From positions 7,626,001 to 7,690,000 of the forward strand of contig CP085826.1 of the NCBI GenBank assembly GCA_020809705.1: a DNA stretch of 64,000 nt, in the 5' to 3' direction. Below the pieces are notes generated by a model. It did not search any database, had not been told where the DNA came from, and saw only the letters and a list, made by a program, of their open reading frames with translations. Positions 22,954 to 34,751 of this stretch are shown here, in pieces. This stretch comes from Calonectria ilicicola (taxonomy: Eukaryota; Ascomycota; Sordariomycetes; Hypocreales; Nectriaceae). The first letter of the stretch is position 1. The number at the start of each line of letters is the position of its first letter. Position numbers and translations under genes: made by a program.

Positions 22954-25161
22954 ATGAAGAGAGCACAGCCAGTGAGAAGACGCCGCATTCGGCACTCTTG
23001 CGAGCGGTGTCGGTGAGACCATTGCCCAGCTGAGTCCACAATCTGGAGACTAACATACGATTGCGACTTACAACCGCTACAGCCAAAAAAAGACCAAATG
23101 TCCTGCCGAAAAGCCAATTTGTTCCTATTGTCGCAGACTTAACCAGACATGTGTTTATCTTCCACGTAGAAACCCGGACGCAACAGGTAAAGAAACCGGT
23201 ACTTCGAAAGAGTAGGTCGATTCTCAAGGCTCCCTTGCACCACACTATCACGCCCCCAGCAGCACCACCATTGCTATTCCCAAACTAACCAACGTATCTA
23301 CTTCTTTTATATCAGCCTCCCGCCAATTCAAACAGATTCTTCTGCTGTACTTGCCTCTTCCACCTCCCCCAATGATACCAATGCTTCACAGGCGGAGGCC
23401 ACCACATGGTAAGGTTCGATGCAGCCCGCAATTATTCTCTCTAATCATTCCCGACTAGGCTACCCACAGACCCAGAACCTCCTTTAGAGGTCTTAAATCA
23501 CCTGGTTGATGTGTATCACGAGAAGATTTACTTTCAACCATTACCTCTTTTCAACCTAAGTCATCTTGGAGAACAGCTCCAATCATTTCCATATTATTTA
23601 CGATGGGGTTTTTTAGCCCTCACCCTTCATTACTCCAGCCATTATTTCTACTGGGGCCGCGAGTCCGAGGCTATCGAGTTTTACACTACGTGCTCTCGAA
23701 ACCTTGCCATGGAGCTATCCACCGAAGGAGCTACGAAGGTTGAAGTGCTGCAGTTGCTTTGTTTATTGGCTCTCTGTGAAGTGATCGGTAGGAAAATTCA
23801 GCATTTCCAATCTTCTTTATCTGACTTATTTTTCCGTAGAAGGCCAAAATTCCCGAGCCTGGATGACCATCGGGACTGTATCGAGACTCGAGTCATTGCG
23901 CATTGCCACCACGAGACAACTTCCAAGTCGCCCACGCATTACTGATGCCATCTCAAGATGTCATTGGAGCATAATAACTCTTGAAAAGGCCTTTACTCCC
24001 AACTTTGCCAATCTTAGGCCACAAATACAGTATGCAAGCTTTCCTCAAAGTCCAACCCCGCCAGCTCCATTAGACAAAACCATTGCTGGGAAGAGCCACG
24101 TTCCGGGACTTTCCGACGCCCATGAAGTCGATCCCCAGGACCAAGGTATTAACTCATGTTCTCTTAATGCCATTAATATATGGGGAAGCGTTGTGTCCTA
24201 TCTGAGAGATATCCGCTCTGGAATGTCCGACTGTCCATGGCTATCTTCCTCAAGATATGCACAGCTATCTGTCGAGTTTCATGAAAACGAAATCACGCTA
24301 TCCCGCCTACATCTCCTCCGCCATGTTTCGTTCCCCGACAGATCACCATCAGATTTATCCCGCGACAGAGAATACTGGGTACCGTGGCTCCTCACACAAA
24401 TTATCTCTCACGCGTCAAAAGCCGCTTTAGAGAACCCATTCCTTCACCTCGTGGTGCATCGAGCTGTAAAGGGAGTTTCCCAACCACGCTCTTTCTTGCA
24501 ACAAACTGTAGACCAGGCCCTATATAATGCGCAGTGGGTTGCCCGCCTGTTGCAAATGTGCGAGGATTTGGAATTTTCCATTTGTGACCCCTTGATCGGA
24601 TCTGCAGTCGCTGCAACTGCTACAATATCTTGGCTCTTTCAATTTGCCAAGGACAATGAGGTCTCGAGGAAAGCGAAAGAGAGCTTGGAGAAGTTTGAAA
24701 AGATTCTTGCCCAGTTATCGACCCATTGGCCCCATCTTTCTCACAAGGTATGAAACAAGAGATTCCCGTCAGCAATTACAATTGCTAAAATTCTCCTTCA
24801 GCTCAAGGTCCTTCGAGTGTTACAGTCGGCGGCCGGCCAAGGTCCACCTGAGACAGATGTTGAAGATGCCACAATACGATTTCAACCCGAACTTATATGG
24901 GATCTCCTTGATCCAAGCATTTCACAGATAACATCAACAAACCCAGAATCTCACTTGCCATCTAAAAGTAATACTTCGCCAAGTGCAACCCTGGAAGTTA
25001 CGACTACATTTATCCACCCTGTGACGGACCCAGGGTGTCAGCCGAACTATCCAAGTGCTTTTGACACTCAGGACCCCACATTCCAGGGCTTCTTTGAAGG
25101 ATTTGAGGCTCCATTTTTAGATGATTTCCTCTCGGAAAGCTTTGTATCCGGAATATTTTAG
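22954..25161 (+). CDS. Zn2Cys6 transcription factor
   Basis: Predicted regulator of 610 residues in six exons: 22954-23012, 23083-23186, 23336-23408, 23459-23787, 23840-24747 and 24802-25161. Splicing the first intron assembles the binuclear cluster CERCRQKKTKC...CSYC......C after a basic stretch VRRRRIRHSC. The central region (VLNHLVDVYHEKIYFQPLPLFN onwards, then SRAWMTIGTVSRL) has the look of the fungal_trans domain. The C terminus is acidic and aromatic (FQGFFEGFEAPFLDDFL), which suits an activation region. The acceptor of intron 2 is the least certain: 23335 keeps phase, while a nearer AG at 23315 does not. It probably controls the divergent oxidase and perhaps the downstream transporter. 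Confidence 0.85.
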
Positions 25162-25384
25162 CATTAAAAATAAATAAAAATTGACTGGCCCTTGGCTCAT
25201 AATAACTCGGTCGCGTCTGCTTACTTTCACTTTTTGCAATAATTCCCACACAAGGGTTTGGATACCACCATTGCCAATATTTATATTATACCGACCAATA
25301 CTCACGTCCTTCACTCAGCCGAGATAGTTTATTATACAATCGGATCCTCTTCAATAAGATCATTCAAGTTACCCATTATTCGTG

Positions 25385-25410
25385 CACGTGAGCGGAAACA
25401 ACAATTCTCC
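25385..25410 (+). repeat. Promoter direct repeat, copy 1
   Basis: Reads CACGTGAGCGGA, then 7 variable bases, then ATTCTCC. The same arrangement recurs at 25530 with a one-base longer spacer. It contains an E-box-like CACGTG and a CGG triplet. Possible regulator site. Confidence 0.45.
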
Positions 25411-25529
25411 ATACATGTCTGAGCCCATTTCTTTTGTCAGTTCGTACATTTATTTTAGCGTTATCATGTGGCAACTTCCTGTCTTTGTCCAGGACATGGG
25501 GTGGCTATCAGTAGCCCATCTTAGTTTCA

Positions 25530-25556
25530 CACGTGAGCGGAATTTGGTCATTCTCC
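25530..25556 (+). repeat. Promoter direct repeat, copy 2
   Basis: CACGTGAGCGGA, spacer, ATTCTCC as in copy 1, followed by GG. Here CGGAAT and ATTCTCCG form a near-palindrome resembling the CGGAAAT-N5-ATTTCCG site upstream of the Zn2Cys6 gene. Function is inferred. Confidence 0.45.
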
Positions 25557-26040
25557 GGCATTTCCTCAGCGCCGCGAGCTCGCTTTTATGAGTAACCATG
25601 TTGATAATGGCGAATATTTGCAGCTTTATTAGAGTTTATCAACATCTGCAATGGGTGTGCCGGAAAACGAATCCTCCGATTTCCTGACAGGGATCAAGAT
25701 GTGGCCAAGACTAGAGATAGGACTTGTACACTCAGATCCCCAGATACCAAGGCCTAGACTCGAACTGAACCCAGTATGAATGTCAATTTCCGTCCCCATT
25801 GTCAAGATAGCCGATGGACTTCCCCGCAAATGGTCACAACTTCCCCGCAACATCCACCTCAGATCCGACTAATCATTGTCTCCTATCAACGAGCTGGGCT
25901 TATAAATGGGCACGCATATCCGTAAACATTAGGACCCTGAACATTCGACTCATAATCTTAGTCTTGAGGCCTTCTACTTCAAATAAACTTCAAGCCAAAC
26001 CCGACATACTTTTGTCATCTATCCCTTTTCAATCTCCAAC

Positions 26041-27813
26041 ATGGACGAAGATAAGAAACCGGATCTGGCCCTCACTCATTCCAAGGGACAGGGTTCAATC
26101 ATTGATAGCCAGGCCATTGCTTCTCAAAATATTGCTCGAGTCAATCGAGCAATTGAGGAGATTGGTTTTGGAAAATACCAGTGGAAACTCTTTTGTACTT
26201 GTGGATTTGGATTCTTGCTAGACCAGGTCGGTCTATTCTCCTCCATCATATTTCAGTGTCCCATTACTAAATATCTTTTAGATGCTTCCAGTGGCTGTAA
26301 GTCTAGTTTTGCCACAAGTTCAAAAGCAATGGGACATCAAATATCCCGCCATGATCATCGCCTCACTCTACGCTGGATCTCTTGTTGGCGCCATCCTTTG
26401 TGGCTTTGCCGTCGATATTGTTGGTCGCCGCTTGGTCTGGAGATTGTCTCTAATGGCCGTGACGATTTTTACTCTTGTCTGTGCAGGATCTCCAAATTTC
26501 GCTGCATTGGCCGTCTTCATTGGCCTCCAAGCGGTAGGCGCTGGTGGAAATTGTATGTAGTGTCAGATTCAGTCAATATTCGCACATTAACCATCAGCAG
26601 TCGCAATCGATCTTACAGTCTTTATCGAATCGCTTCCAAAGTCCAAGGATTACCTCTTGACCGCGTTACCACTTTGGTGGGGCTTGGGAAGTTCATTTGG
26701 TGGATTGCTAGGTATGCCAAAATCCGACTGAAGGAATTCTGACTAACACCACTATTACAGCATGGCCATTGATTGCCAACTATTCTTGTCCACAAGGAAG
26801 CACATATACTACATGCAAAAGCTCCGACAACATGGGATGGCGTTACCAGTACCTACTTGTTGGCGGTCTCGCTTTCGTCATGGCCACCACTCGTATCTTT
26901 TTCATGAAGATGGAGGAATCCCCGAAATGGCTAGTTTCCCGGGGCAAATTCGATGAGGCCGTATTAGCACTTAAAGAGATGGCCCGGGTCAATGGGGCCA
27001 CTTTTTCCATCTCCGAGGATGATTTCCAGCCCGTCACTAGTCTCGATGATAGCGACGAGCAGACTAACCTCAAAGGTATTATCGTTGGCATCCGCGGATT
27101 ATTCGCGACCAAGAAGCTTGGCATCTCTACGGGAGGTGTTATGCTTCTCTGGGCTCTCATTGGCGTCGCGTAGGTATCAAAATCATCATCCCATAGTTTC
27201 TTTGCTCACTAATCACCCTCACTAGATATCCAGTCTACACTCTTTATTTACCAATTTATCTTGAGAACAATGGTGCCAACCTCGGTGATGGAAGCACCTT
27301 CCAAACATACCGCGACTATTCTATTTCTTCGACTGTAGGCATTTTTGGTCCAGTTCTCTCGACATTTCTCGTAAATATACCGATACTTGGTCGAAGACGC
27401 TCCATGGCTGTGACCGCGCTATGTGCTGCCGCATTTTGTGGGGGGTTCACAACTGTGAGAACGGAATCTAGCAACATTGCATTCTCAAGCATGATTAGTT
27501 TTTGGCAAAACGCATTCTATGCAATTCTCTACGCGTAAGCAACCTTGGACAAAATCTCAACGCGGGACTAATATGTTGCGTAATTAGTTATACACCTGAG
27601 GTTATGCCGACCGCCTATCGTGGAACAGGATCAGGACTCGCTCTCGCTAGTGGCAGAATCGCATCTCTTTCTTCGCCATTCATCGCCACATATGGAGATC
27701 TATCAACGTCGGTCCCAATTTGGGTCTTGGTTGCACTCTACGGTGTTATCGCCCTGGTTGCAACTGTGCTACCATTCGAACCAAAACACTTTAGCGAAGA
27801 AGAGAGGTATTGA
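26041..27813 (+). CDS. MFS transporter (SV2/SVOP-like, sugar-porter-type architecture)
   Basis: Twelve-helix-type membrane transporter of 503 residues in six exons: 26041-26226, 26282-26552, 26601-26711, 26761-27169, 27226-27534 and 27588-27813. The cytosolic N terminus leads into IEEIGFGKYQWKLF, a hallmark of this subgroup. Further landmarks are GFAVDIVGRRLVWR (loop 2-3 motif), WWGLGSSFGGLLAWPL, MEESPKWLVSRGK and YTPEVMPTAYRGTGSG. Intron 2 ends CAGCAG, so two acceptors 3 bases apart are possible. It does not resemble a QutD/QA-Y quinate permease. The substrate is unknown; proximity to the amine oxidase and its regulator suggests an organic acid or amino compound. Confidence 0.88.
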
Positions 27814-29631
27814 CCAATTTTGAAGGGAGGAGTGCGCATCAGCCTTGCCGCACGATCGAATGGGGAGGTTTCATCCGGTTCATGGTATGGGTTGCTATTT
27901 ATAGTTTTTCCATTGTCGTCAAACTAAGCTGCATTGTCACTGTGACGAGAATGCCCATGATCGCCACGTTGAAGAGGTTCATCAGGAGATGGGGATGCAG
28001 GGGTAAAACTCGAGCTGTCTTGTTTAATAGGCAGCCAATCGCAATTGAACCGACCGATCAATACATGTTTGTGCGAATGTTTCAGAGTCGTAAGGATCGG
28101 TCACACATGACCCCAAACTAACCCAAGTAGCAGGGGTAGATGGTTCGGTTTCTTTCCGTCTTGGCTCATCCATTGTGCCGGATCTCAAACATGGGTTAAA
28201 AAAGAAAAGCTGCTGCGGGTTGGTTTAGAGACGGAAGTACGGCAACGCTTCTTGTTCTTTGCGACACGCGCCGTTTTCAGCCACCTCGCGTAGAAAAAAA
28301 GCCACGGACACCACATGAAAGCATTGATGACCAGAGAGAGTCCAGGTCAATAGAGGATCAAATGATGGCATTGAAGCGGTGTCTTGTCAGCATCACATCA
28401 GCCCCATCATAGGCAGAGCATATCGAGAACTTCCACATGTCATTGATGATACTTTTTGGCTAATTTAGCCCAACTCGGGACATGCCGAGAGAGACGATGA
28501 CCACCCATGGCCATCAATCTATTACCGGCGACTCATGGGGGTCTGTGGGCCTCAATGGCAAGCAGCCGGTTGGCTGATTGAGTGATTCAAGGCCTAGGAT
28601 CCCAAATTTGGCTCCAAGATGCCTGGTTCAGCTGCGACCCCAATTGAGATGTGATAAAAAAAACGTGTAGCAGTTGCATTCGACAAAAAATAATCAGTAC
28701 TCACTAGATCGCTTCCTCCACGGAAAGGTCCGCATCGCCAAGTCAGTCGGTGGGTCTAATCTACAGTACGAGCGTTTGGACCTAAGAGCAAAAAGCAAAG
28801 CTCATCTAAAACGGCAAACCCTGATCCGGATCCACCAATCAAGAAGCCCCATGTGGGCTCTGTGGCTCAGAGATTCGCGTTTCAAATCTGCCCAGTCGTC
28901 GTCAACAGTGGCCCATCCAAGCTCAGAGCGGACGAAGTCAATGTGGTTCTTCTGCTTGGGGAACTGCTTGGCAGTCATACGTTCATACTGACTCAAATAA
29001 CGATAGACGACAGACGATAGATATATCTAGAACGCATAAAGAACAAACCCACTGCTTCATTCCTGTCAAGTAAGGATTACGTTGCCAGCGCCTGGACTTG
29101 CATGGTGAGTTTTGACACTTTGCCGCTAACGTGTCTCGCCGCGCGCCGCTTGCAAACGGCGAATGCCAAGCAAGGCTCAAGCTTCAACACCGGAAATTAA
29201 TGGTTTGCAAGCTAGGAGGGAAACGGAAAGAGCAACATCTACTCCAGAGCCGCGTAGAGCTCATAGCTCTCCTGTCCAAAGATAGGCAGACGAAGAGATC
29301 AATAGCCTCGCCACGATGAGAATGAAGGCCCCATCTCAATCCCTGCCCTGGCCCCGTCACGACATCTCAGCCCTGCTGGAGGAGGCGTCATCACTCCTCC
29401 AAGGTGGGCCCAGACCAGGCCCTCGGGGCCCCCATTGGACTTGACTCGATCCCACGGAAACGCTGTGATATGATAGCGTGTGGCCGAACCTTCAACATGC
29501 CGTATTCCGAGAGTGACTGGCACAGAGCAATAATAAATGATGACTGCGCCCCTCGTTGCGCGCCGCGCGTTGACTCTCCCTCCCATTCTGAATGACAGTG
29601 ATGCCTCAGTGTCTGGCATCCTGATCTTGTC
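27814..29631. other. Intergenic region, 1.8 kb
   Basis: Between the MFS transporter and the mannosyltransferase. I see no intact gene, tRNA or repeat array. One minus-strand stretch, listed separately, looks weakly coding. Confidence 0.5.
28802..28996 (-). pseudogene. Possible coding remnant, unrecognised
   Basis: A minus-strand frame from ATG 28996 reads like ordinary protein (KQFPKQKNHIDFVRSEL, ATVDDDWADLKRESL) and then ends within 64 codons. I could not extend it through an intron to more convincing sequence. It may be a small gene, a degraded fragment or chance; family unknown. Confidence 0.2.
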
Positions 29632-31206
29632 ATGGTTTCTTTCCCCACGGCCCTACGGCCATCAGTCCATATCGTAGGAGCAGTAGCCTGTGTATTTCTC
29701 TTCCTTCTTTTTGGGTTCCAGTATTACGATCTTCAGAGCCATCCACTGGCAATCAAGCACGAGACACCAAACCGAGTCGGCAACCACAACAACCCGACAT
29801 TGCAAAGCTTGCAGCCCATTGCGCTGGGCGCCCGATACTTTCTCGATTATCCTCTTAAGCCTCCTTACAAGGAGGTTTTCGGTGAGCTCGGCCAACGAGC
29901 ACGAATCCTTCGATCATGGATTGAAGAGCTAGAGGCGCAGGGCGCCCACGAGGATCGAGAGGCAGTCGCCAATCTCGTTGAACGAGTCACGCGATCACTT
30001 TTCCCATATCTTCAACCTCTGTCGAGCCAGAGCACCTCGGTCTACTCCCCTCCACTCGCAAATATCCGATCCCGAATCGGTCTTCCAACAAACTCGACCC
30101 CTTCATCATCCCCGAAAGCGGGCATTGTGATTCCCACCGGCGACAAGACCTTGCGGTTCGCCTGCCATTTGATCGCATCGTTAACTCGTGTCCACAAGAC
30201 CAAGTTGCCCATCCAAGTCGCCTATGCAGGAGACAGTGACTTGTCTGAGAAGGGCCGAAAGGCCATCCAAAATGCCGGCGATGGCCGAGAAATTGAACTA
30301 ATCGATGTTCTCTCCGTCTTCGATGACAAAACCTTGCAATTGGCCGATGGCGGATGGGCCATCAAGGCATTCGCCGCTCTCGCGAGCACATTCGACGAAG
30401 TCATCCTACTCGACGCCGACACCGTATTTTTCCAAGACCCCGAAGAACTTCTCAAGCAAAAGCGCTACCGCGAAACGGGAGCGCTTCTCTTCCACGACCG
30501 ACTCCTCTGGAAAAACGGCTTCGCCGATCGTCAAGACTGGTGGCACGAACAGCTCAAGCACCCAAGCGACGAGACTTCAAAGTCGCTCGTTTGGACGGAA
30601 CGCTACTCCGAGGAGGGCGATTCCGGTCTCGTCGTCCTCAACAAGTCGCGGCTCGAAATCCTCATTGGCTTGCTGCACATAGGATGGCAGAACTCTCATG
30701 ACGTTCGAGAATGGACATACAAGGTCACATACGGCGACAAGGAGACGTGGTGGATCGGCCTCGAGGCCACAGAGTCAAGTTACGCCTTCTCCTCGCACTA
30801 CGGCGGCATGGTCGGGTGGCTCGACGAAGAGTCTAAAAAGAATAAGGAGGAGGAAGAGAAGAAAGATCAGGATAAGGGCGAAAACAAAGACGAGAACAAG
30901 GACAAGAACAAGGAAGAGGTCAAGGAAGTCAGAGTCTGCAGCTTCGTCATTGCCCATGTTGACCAGTCGGATAAGCTACTGTGGTACAACGGCGGTCTTC
31001 TCAAGAACAAAATGGTCAATATGACGGCCTTTGAGGTGCCGACACACTGGATGATTGACCAAACCTGGGAGAAGGGCGGGTCAAAGGCGTCCATGAGCTG
31101 CATGGCCGGCACCAAAGCCCTAGAGCTGTCAAAGCACGAGAAAGAAATACTCGGGGGCGCAATTGATGTCGCGAAGGAGGTTGACTCACGACTGGAATTG
31201 ATCTAA
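29632..31206 (+). CDS. GT71 (Mnn1/Mnt-like) alpha-1,3-mannosyltransferase
   Basis: Golgi-type glycosyltransferase of 524 residues, single exon. A short cytosolic tail is followed by a signal anchor (HIVGAVACVFLFLLFGF, residues about 13-29), as in type II Golgi enzymes. The catalytic region has RFACHLIASL, EVILLDADTVFF (DxD metal/nucleotide-sugar site), FHDRLLWKNGF, DSGLVVLNKSR and KETWWIGLEA, all typical of the MNN1 family. A Lys/Glu/Asp-rich insert of about 35 residues (nt 30830-30935) precedes the final HVDQSDKLLWYNGGLL block. It likely extends N- or O-linked mannan. The next recognisable gene, 3.5 kb on, is an N-glycan mannosidase. Confidence 0.9.
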   Translation: MVSFPTALRPSVHIVGAVACVFLFLLFGFQYYDLQSHPLAIKHETPNRVGNHNNPTLQSLQPIALGARYFLDYPLKPPYKEVFGELGQRARILRSWIEELEAQGAHEDREAVANLVERVTRSLFPYLQPLSSQSTSVYSPPLANIRSRIGLPTNSTPSSSPKAGIVIPTGDKTLRFACHLIASLTRVHKTKLPIQVAYAGDSDLSEKGRKAIQNAGDGREIELIDVLSVFDDKTLQLADGGWAIKAFAALASTFDEVILLDADTVFFQDPEELLKQKRYRETGALLFHDRLLWKNGFADRQDWWHEQLKHPSDETSKSLVWTERYSEEGDSGLVVLNKSRLEILIGLLHIGWQNSHDVREWTYKVTYGDKETWWIGLEATESSYAFSSHYGGMVGWLDEESKKNKEEEEKKDQDKGENKDENKDKNKEEVKEVRVCSFVIAHVDQSDKLLWYNGGLLKNKMVNMTAFEVPTHWMIDQTWEKGGSKASMSCMAGTKALELSKHEKEILGGAIDVAKEVDSRLELI

Positions 31207-34200
31207 TGCACGTTGCTCTGTCTGGCACCGAACGACGCCCCCTGTTCTGGATAGATGAGTCCATGGACCTGTATATTTGTGTATATCTGTCAATGTATAT
31301 ATCACGGCGTGACGAGAATAAAAAAGAAGGTTTACTTTGTTTCATCTACTCTTGACCCTTGCTCTCCACAAAACGGTATTGAAGTGCCAGCCCAACAAAG
31401 ACAAATCTGAGAGTGCGGACCAGGCCCAAGACTTTGGCTTGGTGCCCCTGCAGCTGTCACGCTCACGAGCCTATGGCGGGGTAGTGAATTCACGCCGACC
31501 GCGTAAAAGTGGCGTCTGCCGTATTCTGCTCGGCTATACGGCCTTTGCAGGAAAAGCATATTACGTACGACGCCACGCAATGTATGCGCGGTTCGCAGCC
31601 GTACTACATGCAGCGCCTGCAGTCAGAGCCGTATGCTGGTTTATCTTGCAAAAAATACAACCATAAGCTGCAAGGGTCCATTCCAAATCAGCCCATTAAC
31701 AAACTGCATGTCTATCTCGGGCGGCTAGATCTAGAGTCCAGGTTTTTCCCTGATCCTGGTTGGGGGCGACACTACAGGGTAGTGAGGCGGCAAAAAGCGA
31801 CGTTGATGGGTTGCGCAGTTATCTTCCGCTGAATAAGAAATGTTAATATTAATAAAAAAAATTCTTTCTTATGGGTGAAAATATTTGAGAGGGTTTGCAT
31901 AGATTGCACACTAAAAGTTGTAAAATGCATCAAGTGTTGCGTAGTAGAGTCGAGGTCTTGGAGGTTGTTGTCATACGATCAACTTATTTCTTTAACAATG
32001 CGTGTTGATCGAGGTATTGATCCGCTTTAGAAAATCGGCCTAAAGCCTCCTTGCATGCTTAAAATTGCATAGAAACAATTCCAGAACAATAGGTGGCAGT
32101 GCAATGCAATGCGACAACTGCAGTTCCTAACCAGGTCGATATGCATGTTGGTTCGTGTTGGTTCACAACCAAAAACGGACTCGGAGGCAATGTTCCAAAC
32201 GGCAGCATAAACCGCAACACGAAGTGTCCAAATGATGCATAGCAATCCTAGCGCCGGTCTTAGTTCTACTGTGGGACATCATGAAAAAAATTATATTCCC
32301 GAGTGGACTGATTCGGAGGCCTTTTTTACGAGACGTCTGGCGCGGTTCACTTTCTAGATCGAGCTGGGTCTTTTGATCCGTCCCTACACCGAAGATCCAC
32401 ACTACAACTTGGAGACTCTAAAGTACAAGACGGTCAAGTAGACAAAGCGCCCATGTCCTGGGTCTGATTCCACCCGGCGCAAACCCGAGTGATGCGCAGC
32501 CCATGACTGGAGGGCAGAACCCTGGATGTGGGATGTGTCAAGCCAATCTCCCGCTCAGATAAGCAGATCAACGTGTGCCAGAGTTGCAGCTGCTCCACTG
32601 TGTCTAGATTTATGATGTCGATGTCTACAGTTGGTGGGCAACGAGGATGGGGTGTTTTGGGGCCACTTAGTCAAATGTCTTTACTGTAAAAATGCCCCAA
32701 GCTTTAGCGCTGGCAGGGCAGACACTGGCGTGACGTATGGCTAAGGTGGAAAGAGATGATTCAAACAAAGCTTACCGTCGGGCAACTATCTTTTTGCCAG
32801 GGCGAGATGGGGCAAACGTTGGATGTACCAGGTAGGGAACGTGCTGGTTGACGCCGACGGAAATACGGTGCGAGCATCATTGCCTTTTTTTGGCGGCGGG
32901 CGGGTACGGCGAGGCATCCGATCCCGAAGCTCTGGCTAAAACGGCGGTCGCTGGACCGGAAAAGATTAGCGAGTGCTGAGTTGAACGGACGGGAGGCTGC
33001 TGCAGGGGAGAGGGAGAGATCAGTGTCCTGACACGGTGGGATTAAAGACTCTTGGCATCTGTCCCGTCGCAAGGGGTAGCCGTTAGTGTGTACCGTAGTG
33101 GGTGCTGTAGTGTGGACTACAGTGTGTAGGCGAAGCTGTCAATTCCGCTCCCCCACCCAATTGGCAATTTCCCCGTCGCCTTCTTTTTTCCTTGGCCTGT
33201 TTGGGCGTGCCGAAATAGCTTCTCGGTTTCGCTTGCCGAGTGCCAGAAGCGGTTCTGGTTTCAATCGAGTTGCGTGTTTTGCTTGCATGCATGCCTCGAC
33301 CAGAAAATCAGGCCAGGCCGCCTCCATCCAGACACATCATCCAGTGTGCAGAACACGCGCCGAATGCGACGATTCCCGTCTCCACCAGGGACCAGAGGAT
33401 TGCCGCCTCACTCAGTGCGCAAGCCACCATGGGGAACGCGCAATGGGCGGTCGGTCGGTCGGTCAGTGGTATGGATGGAGGAGGGGAGGGAAAGCAACCC
33501 AGTAAAGCCAAAAAGCGGGCTGCAGTTCAAAAATAGAAGCATTGAAAAAAAAAGGAGGACCATTCATTCAGTTACGAGCAAACATGCATAAAATGGCAGA
33601 TGCAGATAGAGACCAGAACGTGGTGTGAGCCGTCCAGAGTCGAGACGGTGGCGCCCACTACGCTCCCTAACGCAATAACTCATGGTCTAGTCGTGACGGC
33701 GGGAGTGATGTCACGGCCCCGAGCGCTGGCTGGGGCGGTAGACAAGAAACATGGGACCAAATAGTGTGATCTTCATGAAACCGTGAGAGCTTCCCTTTTG
33801 ACCATGGCGTTGCCTGGGGTGCTGTATGAGAGTCACGGCGGCCATGTGAGTGGCCAGAGTTCCGGCCAGCAGCGGGAATGTTCATCACAATGTAGGGATG
33901 CATCGTCGAGGAGAGCGACCCACACAGCCATTACACTTTGTTTTCGGTTGAGCAGTGAAAGGCCAAGACCATCAAACATGGGCAAAACGCGGGGGGTGTC
34001 TTGTTAGATGCCAGCTTGTGGCTGCTTATGTGTGAAGTGTTGAGCGTAGTAGGTAGGTAGTAGTGCTGCTGCTGCTCGGCTAGTGCACACACAGCAGCGC
34101 ACAACAACGCACACATGCGCCAAGGTGGACATGGTGGACAGAGAGAGAAGGAAGATAAGTCAATGGATGCATCCATTAATCAACAACAACAGCAGAGCAA

Positions 34201-34751
34201 CACGCACAACGCCCAATGATGCCCTATCTACCTACCTATCTACCCCAACGCAACCACGCAAGACACCACAAAGCAGCACCACAATTCACGTCGTGTCCCC
34301 TTTGCCCAAAGGTACACCTCTGAATGCACAATTGCATCATCGTGACAAGGGCCCTCGTATCATTGCCGGGGCGTCCAAACCCACCCACACTCCGGCACCT
34401 GGTAACTAAATACATACTCCGTACTGCCCAGAGTAAGGACATGACTGCTTTAGCTTGAGTGGGTGCGAGCCCTGTTCCGGCGGCATTGGGCCCTGAACCA
34501 TGTTGCTGGCCCGAGGTTCCAGCTAAGCCTCCAGGGCACTGACGCTTGGGGAGCTGATGTGCATCCAGGGGTTTTGGCTTGAACAGCTTAACTAGTCAAT
34601 AAACGGTCGCGACCAAGAACGCCATTTCTCGACTGCTCGGCTCTGTTTTCTTGCTTTTCTTTCTCTCTCTTCATCTGTCAATGATCAAAAGCCCTCCCCG
34701 GCTTCAAATGATCACTCTCACCCGTCGCCATCACCGGCTCACGTTGCATCC
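31207..34751. other. Long intergenic region, 3.5 kb, no gene recognised
   Basis: Several open frames overlap on both strands, but none shows a family motif, a splice pattern or a good start. Low-complexity tracts include (GGTC)n near 33448-33463, GTAGGTAGGTAG near 34050, a GCTGCTGCTGCT run at about 34063-34074, CTACCTACC near 34220 and a TACTCCGTAC motif near 34410. CT-rich sequence just before 34752 probably belongs to the GH47 promoter. Confidence 0.5.

Larger units (their letters stand above)
25162..26040. promoter_or_regulatory. Intergenic region upstream of the MFS transporter
   Basis: 879 bp holding the regulator's 3' flank and the transporter promoter. It contains the direct repeat listed separately and several CCGG/CGG triplets. 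No gene found. Confidence 0.5.

Noticed and set aside
26041..27813. MFS gene as the quinate permease of the cluster
   Set aside because: The IGFGKYQWKLF start and YTPEVMPTAYRGTG motif belong to another subgroup. The gene is also over 10 kb from the cluster, beyond the glycan genes.
33083..33591. Overlapping open frames on both strands in the 3.5-kb gap
   Set aside because: Basic, low-complexity translations without motifs or splice structure. Probably chance frames in GC-richer sequence.
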